A DNA stretch of 5,146 nucleotides from a bacterium (GTDB lineage Bacteria > SZUA-182), in assembly GCA_003230635.1 (NCBI GenBank), contig QIFF01000213.1, forward strand, positions 1-5,146, read 5' to 3'. Shown piece after piece: positions 1 through 5,146 of this stretch; position 1 is the first letter of the stretch, and every line of letters starts with the position of its first letter. The position numbers and the translations under genes are program-made. Under the pieces are notes generated by a model. That model had not been told where the DNA came from, made no database searches, and saw nothing but the letters and a program-made list of their open reading frames with translations.

Positions 1-1041
1 CCGCGGGATTTCTTGCGCTCCATCAAAACGGATCTTTTCCCGGATGAGGTTTATGTCTTTACCCCCAAAGGAGAGGTGAAGAGCCTTACCAGGGGGGCGA
101 CCCCGATTGATTTTGCCTATAGTATTCATACCGACGTCGGCCATCAATGTGTGGGGGCTAAGGTTAACGGTAAGTTGGTGCCGCTTAGATATATGCTTAA
201 CAACGGGGAAATTGTGGAGATTGTCACCGCTCCTAATCATCACCCCAGCCGGGATTGGCTGAAAATCGCCAGGACTTCCCGCGCCCAGAATAGAATTCGC
301 CACTGGTTAAGGGTGCAGCAAAAGCAGCGCAGTATCAGCCTGGGACGCGAAATATGCGAGAAAGAAATGCGGCGTTACAAGCTGAATTTGGGTAAGTTGG
401 AACGGACCGGCAAACTAAAGAAAATTGCCGAGGAGTTCAGTTTCCCGAGTGTGGATGAGTTACTGGCGGCGGTTGGTTATGGAAAGGTTTCCGCCCGCCA
501 GGTGGTGGGCAAGCTGGTGCCGCCGGAGCGTCTTGCCGAGCGCCCGCAGGAGACCCGTTTTAAGAGGGTTCTGAGAAAGGTTACCCCCTCGGGGCGCCAG
601 GCGGTGCAAATCAAGGGAATGAATGATTTGTTGGTTAATTTCGCCAAGTGTTGCAACCCCATCCTTGGCGAGGATGTATTGGGTTTTATTACTCGCGGGC
701 GAGGGGTTTCCATTCACCGGGCGGATTGCCCCAATGCCTTGAGCTTGAGCGACCCCGAGCGGCGGATCGCTGTAGAGTGGGATACCAAGTATGAGGGCAC
801 GCAACCAGTGGGGATTGAGGTAGTTTCGGGCAACCGTCATGGTTTATTGGCTGAGGTCACCAAGGCGATTTCTAAGAGCGGGGTCAATATTGTAAATGCC
901 ACCATCAAGACATCTGAGGACAACCGCGCCAGTCACAATTTTGTGATAGAAGTTGCCGATGTAAAACAGTTGCGGCGGGTAATGAAAGCCGTGCTGCAAG
1001 TCAAGGATGTATTCCGGGTGAAGAGAATAGAGGAGCCTTAA
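1..1041 (+). CDS. relA: RelA/SpoT-family (p)ppGpp synthetase/hydrolase, C-terminal part (5' end outside window)
   Basis: Regulatory half of a long RelA/SpoT homologue, the cytoplasmic, ribosome-associated enzyme that makes and/or degrades the alarmone (p)ppGpp. Reading frame 1 is open from the first base to the TAA at 1039-1041, giving 346 residues; the true start and both catalytic domains (HD hydrolase, synthetase) are upstream. Domains in window numbering: a TGS domain at about residues 14-75 (DEVYVFTPKGEV, GATPIDFAYSIHTDVGHQCVG, NGEIVEIVT), a helical domain at about 78-200, a zinc-finger/conserved-cysteine domain with C217, C218, H239 and C243 (AKCCNP...HRADCPN), and an ACT domain at about 270-343 (RHGLLAEVTKAIS...VNIVNATI). 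The frame has no internal damage. Family membership is clear. Whether the protein is bifunctional (Rel/SpoT) or synthetase-only (RelA) cannot be decided without the N-terminal half. It converges with rpmB and overlaps it by 4 bp. Confidence 0.95.
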   Translation, partial: PRDFLRSIKTDLFPDEVYVFTPKGEVKSLTRGATPIDFAYSIHTDVGHQCVGAKVNGKLVPLRYMLNNGEIVEIVTAPNHHPSRDWLKIARTSRAQNRIRHWLRVQQKQRSISLGREICEKEMRRYKLNLGKLERTGKLKKIAEEFSFPSVDELLAAVGYGKVSARQVVGKLVPPERLAERPQETRFKRVLRKVTPSGRQAVQIKGMNDLLVNFAKCCNPILGEDVLGFITRGRGVSIHRADCPNALSLSDPERRIAVEWDTKYEGTQPVGIEVVSGNRHGLLAEVTKAISKSGVNIVNATIKTSEDNRASHNFVIEVADVKQLRRVMKAVLQVKDVFRVKRIEEP

Positions 1042-1229
1042 GCTGCCTTTTGCAGTTTACCCGAACGCAGGCATTGGGTGCAGACATTAAGCCGCTTGGG
1101 GTGGCCGTTAATCAGTATGCGCGCCCGTTGAATATTGGGGTGCCACTTGCGTTTACTCTTATTGTGAGCGTGACTGATATTGTGGCCGAACTGAACGCTC
1201 TTGCCACAAATATCGCATTTACCTGCCAT
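1038..1229 (-). CDS. rpmB: 50S ribosomal protein L28
   Basis: Structural protein of the large ribosomal subunit. The 63-residue product begins MAGKCDICGK, followed by QFGHNISHAHNKSKRKWHPN and then ARILINGHPKRLNVCTQCLR, the usual L28 pattern and length. C5, C8, C50 and C53 form two CxxC pairs, so this is the zinc-binding (C+) form of L28. The start ATG is at 1229-1227 on the minus strand; GGAG (+ strand 1235-1238) lies five bases upstream and supports it. The stop TAA (+ strand 1038-1040) overlaps the rel stop in the palindrome TTAA. The gene stands alone on the minus strand, divergent from the DUF1858-lipoprotein-mfd run. From experience the rel/rpmB pairing is not rare in deltaproteobacteria-like genomes, but I cannot check that here. 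Confidence 0.97.
   Translation of the reverse strand: MAGKCDICGKSVQFGHNISHAHNKSKRKWHPNIQRARILINGHPKRLNVCTQCLRSGKLQKAA
1039..1059 (+). terminator. Weak hairpin at the convergent rel/rpmB ends
   Basis: TAAGCTGC (1039-1046) can pair with GCAGTTTA (1052-1059) around a CTTTT loop, with one G-U pair in the rel-sense RNA. It begins at the rel stop codon and lies within the end of rpmB. No U-run follows on either strand, so it is a poor intrinsic terminator. It could mark the 3' end of rel mRNA but may be chance. Confidence 0.2.
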
Positions 1230-1234
1230 AACTT

Positions 1235-1238
1235 CTCC
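1235..1238 (-). promoter_or_regulatory. Ribosome-binding site of rpmB
   Basis: On the minus strand GGAG (within GGAGAAG) is followed by five bases and the rpmB ATG, a good Shine-Dalgarno spacing. It fixes the L28 start and leaves no room for a longer N-terminus. Confidence 0.8.
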
Positions 1239-1270
1239 AACAAAAAAGGGGTTTTCTTAAAAGGAAAGTT

Positions 1271-1299
1271 ATGCTAACATACCCATTGGATAAAAACAA
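1271..1299 (-). promoter_or_regulatory. Possible sigma-70-type promoter for rpmB
   Basis: On the minus strand a -35-like TTGTTT (+ strand 1294-1299) is separated by 17 bases from a -10-like TAGCAT (+ strand 1271-1276). The -35 matches 3 of 6 and the -10 matches 4 of 6 consensus bases. Transcription would begin near 1264, leaving a leader of about 35 bases. Position and spacing are sensible, but matches this weak occur by chance in AT-rich spacers. A plus-strand -10-like TAACAT (1275-1280) overlaps it and could serve the divergent DUF1858 gene; its -35 (TTTTCT, 1252-1257) is poor. Confidence 0.3.
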
Positions 1300-1333
1300 G
1301 GGTTTTTTGAGTAAAAAACTTCTACCAGCAAAC

Positions 1334-1338
1334 GGAGG
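1334..1338 (+). promoter_or_regulatory. Ribosome-binding site of the DUF1858 gene
   Basis: GGAGG, extended to GGAGGGG, ends five bases before the ATG at 1344. This is the strongest Shine-Dalgarno sequence in the window. The two genes that follow lack one. Confidence 0.85.
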
Positions 1339-1343
1339 GGATT

Positions 1344-1538
1344 ATGTTTAACAAGGACATGTCTATCGGTGAGGCCTTGCAGGCTCATCCCAAAGCAATT
1401 GAGGTTTTTAACAAATACCACATGGGGTGTTTTTCCTGTATGGGGGCTACCGCTGAGTCGGTTGAAAGCGGGGCTCTAATGCATGGGATTGACCTGGACG
1501 CCCTGATGACTGATTTAAATACCTTACTTAAAGACTAA
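1344..1538 (+). CDS. DUF1858 / hybrid-cluster-protein-associated disulfide domain protein
   Basis: Small cytoplasmic protein of 64 residues with the DUF1858 pattern, known in families as the 'hybrid cluster protein-associated redox disulfide domain'. It reads MFNKDMSIGEALQAHP, then AIEVFNKYHMGCFSC with the CxxC at C29-C32, then a helical tail (GIDLDALMTDLNTLL). The whole protein is this domain and its length is normal for stand-alone members. The family is commonly found in anaerobes, alone or fused to other redox domains. Its biochemical role is not settled; a thiol/disulfide or metal-binding function is inferred from the CxxC. The start is fixed by a strong Shine-Dalgarno sequence. It is first in a tight run with the lipoprotein gene (11-base gap) and mfd. 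No hybrid cluster protein gene lies in the window. Confidence 0.9.
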   Translation: MFNKDMSIGEALQAHPKAIEVFNKYHMGCFSCMGATAESVESGALMHGIDLDALMTDLNTLLKD

Positions 1539-1549
1539 GCGATAGCTAT

Positions 1550-2161
1550 ATGAAGCGCCTGCTGCTGCTTTGTGTCTTTCTGGGTTTACTGTTTGGAAGC
1601 TTGGCCTGCCAGCCGCGCTTGCTGTGGTGGAAGCAGAAGCCCGATTCCTACCAGTCCGTTTTGCAGCGCTGGACGCAAAAAGGAGAGACTTATCAAGGCC
1701 TGAAGACAGTCCTGTCAGCCAGCGCCACCTATCTGCACCCGGCTACCCGACGCGCATACATGCGCCAGTATGCCGCAGACCACCACCTTTCCGAGCAAGA
1801 GGAAAAGGAGCTTCTCTCTCAGGAAGAGGCAAAGGCCAAAAACCAGTTGGAATTTATTGTAACCACCTTTAGTGATGACGACGACTGGTGGCAGTTGGAC
1901 GGCGATACTTCCATCTGGGGTATTTATTTGAGCAACGACAAGGGTGTGCGGGTGAAGCCCCAGGCGGTTGAATATCTTGAGGACGTACCCATCTATATCA
2001 AGACCTACTACCCCCTGGTTACCCCCTGGAAAAGGGTCTATCGCCTTACCTTCCCCCTGAAAGTCCAGAATACCCCCCTCCTGGATGAGCAAACCCGCCA
2101 TTTTAGCCTGGAATTCCTAAGCGCAGTCGCCCAGTTGAAGCTGGACTGGAATATGAAATAG
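1550..2161 (+). CDS. Putative lipoprotein / secreted protein of unknown function
   Basis: Product of 203 residues that I do not recognise by name. The N-terminus is a clear export signal: MKR, then a hydrophobic stretch of about 16 residues ending at GSLAC, with C20 as the likely lipid-modified cysteine. The lipobox S-L-A-C is atypical (Ser rather than Leu at -3), so lipidation is probable but not certain. The mature part begins with basic, tryptophan-rich residues, has a charged helical segment near residues 65-95 ([18 protein letters not shown]), and then a probably beta-rich region with [19 protein letters not shown] and [13 protein letters not shown]. The S/T-x-W-x-hyL and PW-x-RVYRL-x-FP motifs resemble those of uncharacterised deltaproteobacterial lipoproteins; that is recollection, not a search. 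No Shine-Dalgarno sequence is visible, and with only 11 bases to the upstream stop, translational coupling is likely. Ten bases separate its stop from the mfd ATG. Confidence 0.8.
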   Translation: MKRLLLLCVFLGLLFGSLACQPRLLWWKQKPDSYQSVLQRWTQKGETYQGLKTVLSASATYLHPATRRAYMRQYAADHHLSEQEEKELLSQEEAKAKNQLEFIVTTFSDDDDWWQLDGDTSIWGIYLSNDKGVRVKPQAVEYLEDVPIYIKTYYPLVTPWKRVYRLTFPLKVQNTPLLDEQTRHFSLEFLSAVAQLKLDWNMK

Positions 2162-2171
2162 CCTTTATCTC

Positions 2172-5146
2172 ATGCCAGAAAGAATTATTCCCCTAAACCG
2201 AAGGGCTGAAGAGTACCCCCTTCAACTAAGCACCTGGCTGGCTCCCCTCCTGGAGAAAATCCAACTGGGGCAGCGGTGTGTCAGCCTGCGGGGGTTGTGG
2301 GGTGCCTCGCGCGGTTTGCTGTTGGCCGGTTTACATGTTCTACAAGAGCGGCCGGTGCTGGTGATTACCTCCTCCTCCTCTGAAGGCAGCGCCTTATTCC
2401 AAGATATAAACTTCTTCCATAAACTACTTGCTGCCCAGTCTTCTGACAAGCCAGCTTTTTATTTCCCTCCCTGGGAAATCCTGCCTTATGAGCCCCTTTC
2501 CCCGCAGCCCGAAATCGCCGCCCAGCGTTTGCAAATTCTCTACCAATTATTAAACGGGAGTGACAGCCCTCTGGTGATTACTCCCGTTTCAGCCTTTATG
2601 CAGCGCCTGCTTCCCAAAAAAATCCTGGGCAATGCGGCGGAGTTGTTGGGGGTAGGGGAGGAAATGGAGCGGGAAAGTGTAATAAACTTACTTTGCCAGG
2701 GGGGGTACCGGGAAGTTGATATGGTGGAAGCGCGGGAAGAATTCAGTGTGCGCGGGGGAATTATTGACTTTTTTGGCCCCGGCCTGGCACACCCGGTGCG
2801 CATAGAATTTTTCGGGGACGAAATTGCTTCCCTGCGCAGTTTTAACTATGAAACCCAGCGCTCTATAAAAGAACTGGAAGAGATCATAATCCTGCCCGCC
2901 CGCGAGGCCATTCTTAATCCTCAAACCATTAAAAAGCTTACCCGGAACATCCGGCAGCAATCACCCAGTAGGGGCGGACCTCCGTGTCCGCCCTTTCACG
3001 GCAGGGGCGACACAGAGGTCGCCCCCTACCACGAGGAGCTTTTAGCTCGTCTGGAATTAGGAGAGCACTTTGCCGGAATCGAGCAATACATCCCCTTTCT
3101 TTATGAGAAGACCGAACTTTTGCTGGACTATCTGCCGCCTAATGCCTTAATTGTTTTGGATGAACCGGATTATATAGAAAAGCGGGGTGTGGATTTTGAG
3201 CACAAGGTAAAGCAGGAGTACCGGCAAATCGGCGACACCCCGTATCCCCCGCCCGGTGAGAGCTATTTGTCCTGGGAGCAAAGCAAGAAGATTTTGAGTA
3301 AATACCCCCGAATCAACCTGGCTTCCTTTCAAGGGGGCGTAGTAAAACGAAGCCCCTTACCCCAGTCTAAGCGCAAGGCTGCTTCAGGCCCCCTGAAGTA
3401 TGAGGTTAAGTCACTGGATTTGGTTAAGCTGAGAATACAAAGCCGACAAGAGAAAGGGGTTTTGGAGCAGTTAGCGGGGAGCCTGCGCCGCTATTTAGAT
3501 CAGGGGCGGCAAGTACTGATAGTCTGTGCCAGTGAGGGGCAGGCTGAGCGTATGCAGGAGTTGTTGTTGGACTATGACCTGTTGGCCGGCCTAGTCTCTC
3601 CCTCTCCCCTTGGGGGAGAGGGTTGGGGTGAGGGGGGACTTGATGTTTCGGCTTCTCCCCAGGCCGAACGACCGAACCTTTCAATCACAGTGGGAGACCT
3701 GAGCGCCGGATTTAGTTTGCCCGCCCTTTCCCTGGTGATTTTGAGTGAGAGCGACATTTTCGGTGAGCCGAAAAAGCCCCGTCCCCGCCCCCACTATCGC
3801 AGCAGCCGTTTCCTTTCCACCCTTAGTGATTTGCAGGTGGGTGACTATGTGGTGCATGTGGACAGCGGGATTGGGCGTTATCTGGGATTGAACAAGCTGG
3901 AGGTGGACAATAGAATAATTGATTTTCTACTGCTTGAGTACCAGGATAACGACAAGCTGTATGTGCCCCTGGATCGCCTTTACCTGGTGCAAAAGTACCT
4001 GGGAGGGAGTGAGGAAAAGGTAGAGCTGCACAAACTGGGGGGGCGCAGATGGGCGCGCCAGAAGGCAAGCGTCAAGGCCGGTCTGCTCCAGATGGCGGAC
4101 GAGTTAGTCAAGCTGTATGCCAGCCGCCAGGTGCTGGGCGGCTTTACCTTTTCTCCGGACAGCCACTGGCAGAGAGAGTTTGAAGCCGCCTTTGACTATA
4201 CGGAGACCCGGGATCAAATAAGGGCTATTGAGGAAGTCAAGTTTGACATGGAGCGGGAGCAGCCCATGGATCGCCTGGTTTGCGGGGATGTGGGTTACGG
4301 CAAAACCGAGGTGGCGCTGCGGGCGGCCTTCAAGGCGGTGGAGAGCGGCAGGCAGGTGGCCTTTCTGGTTCCCACCACCGTCCTGGCCCAGCAGCATTTG
4401 GCCACTTTTTCCCAGCGTCTGGCCCCCTATCCCTTCAGGGTGGAAATGCTCAGCCGCTTCAAAACCCCCAGGGAGCGGGCCAAGATTATAGAAGGCTTGA
4501 GGGACGGCACGGTGGATATTGTCATTGGCACGCATGCTTTATTGCAAAAGAATATAAAATTCGCTCATCTGGGCTTGCTGGTGATTGACGAGGAGCAGCA
4601 CTTTGGGGTCAGGCACAAGGAGAAAATAAAATCCCTGCGCCGGCAGGTGGATGTGCTTACCCTGACTGCCACCCCCATTCCCCGCACGCTGCATTTTGCC
4701 CTCTCCGGGCTGCGGGATTTAAGTATTATTGACACCCCGCCCGAGGGGCGGCTGGACATTCACACCGAAGTGATTACCTTTGACGAGACAGTCATTCGCG
4801 AGGCGATTTTGCGGGAAATGGAGCGCGCCGGGCAGGTCTTTTTTGTCCACAACCGGGTGGAAAATATTGAGCAGATTGCCGATCTGGTGCGCCGCCTGGC
4901 GCCGGAGGCCCGCCTTGGTGTAGCCCACGGCCAAATGCCGGAAAAGATGCTGGAAACGATTATGTTAAAGTTCCTGAAGGGTGAGTACGACGTTTTGGTT
5001 TGCACTACCATCATTGAATCCGGGCTGGATATTGCCAACGCCAATACCATGATTATCAATCGGGCCGATACCTTCGGCCTGGCCCAGTTATACCAGTTGA
5101 GGGGCAGGGTAGGGCGCTCGGCTCACCGGGCTTACGCCTACCTGCT
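2172..5146 (+). CDS. mfd: Transcription-repair coupling factor Mfd (3' end outside window)
   Basis: Mfd is a DNA translocase that removes stalled RNA polymerase and recruits UvrA to the lesion. The frame is open for 991 codons plus two bases; family members are usually about 1,150 residues, so the end of the translocase and the C-terminal TRCF domain are missing. Domains: UvrB-like, UvrA-binding module, about residues 1-370 ([11 protein letters not shown] 191-201, GIEQY 302-306); D3, about 400-530; RNA-polymerase-interacting domain, about 545-625 ([18 protein letters not shown] 556-573, with S565 where I expect His); superfamily 2 ATPase with Walker A GDVGYGKT 705-712 (K711), DEEQ 806-809 and [10 protein letters not shown] 831-840; second RecA-like domain with FFVHNRV 890-896, AHGQM 918-922, [10 protein letters not shown] 945-954 and QLRGRVGRS 975-983. 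The ATG at 2172 is the first start after an in-frame TGA at 2154 and leaves a normal N-terminus; no Shine-Dalgarno sequence is visible. Two palindromic repeats are read through in frame at residues 266-286 and about 477-489. Confidence 0.97.
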   Translation, partial: MPERIIPLNRRAEEYPLQLSTWLAPLLEKIQLGQRCVSLRGLWGASRGLLLAGLHVLQERPVLVITSSSSEGSALFQDINFFHKLLAAQSSDKPAFYFPPWEILPYEPLSPQPEIAAQRLQILYQLLNGSDSPLVITPVSAFMQRLLPKKILGNAAELLGVGEEMERESVINLLCQGGYREVDMVEAREEFSVRGGIIDFFGPGLAHPVRIEFFGDEIASLRSFNYETQRSIKELEEIIILPAREAILNPQTIKKLTRNIRQQSPSRGGPPCPPFHGRGDTEVAPYHEELLARLELGEHFAGIEQYIPFLYEKTELLLDYLPPNALIVLDEPDYIEKRGVDFEHKVKQEYRQIGDTPYPPPGESYLSWEQSKKILSKYPRINLASFQGGVVKRSPLPQSKRKAASGPLKYEVKSLDLVKLRIQSRQEKGVLEQLAGSLRRYLDQGRQVLIVCASEGQAERMQELLLDYDLLAGLVSPSPLGGEGWGEGGLDVSASPQAERPNLSITVGDLSAGFSLPALSLVILSESDIFGEPKKPRPRPHYRSSRFLSTLSDLQVGDYVVHVDSGIGRYLGLNKLEVDNRIIDFLLLEYQDNDKLYVPLDRLYLVQKYLGGSEEKVELHKLGGRRWARQKASVKAGLLQMADELVKLYASRQVLGGFTFSPDSHWQREFEAAFDYTETRDQIRAIEEVKFDMEREQPMDRLVCGDVGYGKTEVALRAAFKAVESGRQVAFLVPTTVLAQQHLATFSQRLAPYPFRVEMLSRFKTPRERAKIIEGLRDGTVDIVIGTHALLQKNIKFAHLGLLVIDEEQHFGVRHKEKIKSLRRQVDVLTLTATPIPRTLHFALSGLRDLSIIDTPPEGRLDIHTEVITFDETVIREAILREMERAGQVFFVHNRVENIEQIADLVRRLAPEARLGVAHGQMPEKMLETIMLKFLKGEYDVLVCTTIIESGLDIANANTMIINRADTFGLAQLYQLRGRVGRSAHRAYAYL
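2968..3029. repeat. Double-hairpin palindromic repeat inserted in frame in mfd
   Basis: A 62-bp element running from GTAGGGGCGGAC to GTCGCCCCCTAC. The left half (2968-2993) folds as GGGCGGAC/GTCCGCCC around CTCCGT. The right half (3004-3029) folds as GGGGCGAC/GTCGCCCC around ACAGAG. A 10-base spacer (2994-3003) separates them. The right half read on the other strand matches the left at 21 of 26 positions, so the whole element can also form one long imperfect hairpin. It encodes Mfd residues 266-286 ([20 protein letters not shown]), a Gly/Pro-rich stretch unlike the surrounding helical protein, between ILPAREAIL and GIEQY. From memory, GTAGGGGCGG...CCGCCC palindromes are common interspersed repeats in several bacterial groups; I cannot confirm other copies in this genome. 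Confidence 0.85.
3600..3637. repeat. Second, unrelated palindromic repeat in frame in mfd
   Basis: CCCTCTCCCC (3600-3609) and GGGGAGAGGG (3613-3622) form a perfect 10-bp stem with a TTG loop, followed by TTGGGGTGAGGGGGG. The pattern matches the widespread CCCTCTCCC...GGGAGAGGGTTRGGGTGAGGG interspersed repeat as I remember it. When such repeats are translated on the other strand they give the '[10 protein letters not shown]' and '[12 protein letters not shown]' peptides; both are present in the minus-strand frames here. In mfd it encodes about residues 477-489 ([13 protein letters not shown]), in domain D3 between [11 protein letters not shown] and the strand [10 protein letters not shown]. 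The frame is kept on both sides. Confidence 0.85.
3612..3637 (+). other. Canonical G-quadruplex motif on the mfd coding strand
   Basis: Four G runs of 5, 3, 4 and 6 bases are separated by loops AGA, TT and TGA. This meets the standard four-run, short-loop G-quadruplex rule for both the non-template DNA strand and the mRNA. It shares its first two G runs with the right arm of the hairpin at 3600-3622, so the two structures exclude each other. Formation is predicted from sequence only. Confidence 0.6.

Noticed and set aside
460..840. Minus-strand open frames within rel
   Set aside because: They are antisense shadows of a strongly conserved coding region, with no recognisable domain or ribosome-binding site.
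1050..1277. Plus-strand 75-codon frame
   Set aside because: It is antisense to rpmB, which is an unmistakable L28 gene with a good Shine-Dalgarno sequence.
1570..2101. Alternative frames over the lipoprotein gene (1570-1872 plus, 1715-2101 minus)
   Set aside because: The frame at 1550 has a start in the right place, a signal peptide and operon-like spacing. The others have no supporting features.
2222..2960. Minus-strand frames opposite the mfd N-terminal region
   Set aside because: The plus frame encodes continuous Mfd sequence through this whole stretch.
2968..3029. Repeat as an intrinsic terminator or a gene break in mfd
   Set aside because: It lies inside an intact frame, has no U-run after either hairpin, and typical Mfd sequence continues downstream.
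2968..3637. CRISPR array or insertion sequence
   Set aside because: The two repeats are unrelated to each other, with no regular spacers, no transposase gene and no clear target-site duplication.
3424..3757. Two minus-strand open frames (3424-3684 and 3572-3757) with [10 protein letters not shown] and [17 protein letters not shown] peptides
   Set aside because: They are antisense to mfd and the familiar peptides are simply translations of the interspersed repeat at 3600-3637. They are useful as repeat markers, not genes.
4104..5059. Several frames on both strands over the mfd motor domain
   Set aside because: They overlap the most conserved helicase motifs of Mfd in other frames and have no independent support.

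Overview
This is chromosomal DNA from a bacterium with roughly balanced GC content and closely packed housekeeping genes. The protein sequences point to an anaerobic or facultative, probably diderm lineage of the Desulfobacterota ('deltaproteobacterial') type or a candidate phylum near it. The hints are a hybrid-cluster-associated DUF1858 disulfide protein, a probable exported lipoprotein and the general look of Mfd and RelA. This placement is an inference from residue patterns and no taxon can be named. I see no phage, plasmid, CRISPR, tRNA or rRNA signal.

Layout: (1) Positions 1-1041, + strand, are the C-terminal part of a long RelA/SpoT-family (p)ppGpp enzyme (TGS, helical, zinc-finger/CC and ACT domains); its catalytic half lies upstream of the window. 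(2) Positions 1038-1229, - strand, are rpmB (ribosomal protein L28, zinc-binding CxxC form), convergent with rel and sharing the 4-bp TTAA that holds both stop codons. (3) Positions 1230-1343 are a 114-bp divergent intergenic region with a ribosome-binding site for each flanking gene and possible overlapping promoters. It is the longest non-coding stretch in the window. (4) Positions 1344 to the window end, + strand, are a tight three-gene run: a 64-residue DUF1858 protein, a 203-residue putative lipoprotein of unknown function, and mfd (transcription-repair coupling factor). Mfd is open for 991 codons without a stop and is cut by the window end in its translocase domain.

The most unusual content is inside mfd. 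Two unrelated palindromic repeat-like elements sit in frame in the coding sequence. One (2968-3029) is a 62-bp double hairpin whose halves are inverted copies of each other and differ by compensatory base-pair swaps. The other (3600-3637) is a perfect 10-bp-arm hairpin overlapping a canonical G-quadruplex motif; it resembles the widespread interspersed repeats that give spurious 'NPLPQGER'-like peptides. Both fall in parts of Mfd where I expect variable surface segments, and the frame is intact through both. This looks like protein-coding capture of interspersed palindromes, similar to what is known for Rickettsia palindromic elements. The rest of the window is ordinary housekeeping sequence.

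Functionally the genes cover stringent response (rel), translation (rpmB), a small redox protein (DUF1858), an envelope protein of unknown role, and transcription-coupled DNA repair (mfd). Apart from likely co-transcription of the last three, nothing in the sequence ties them into one pathway.
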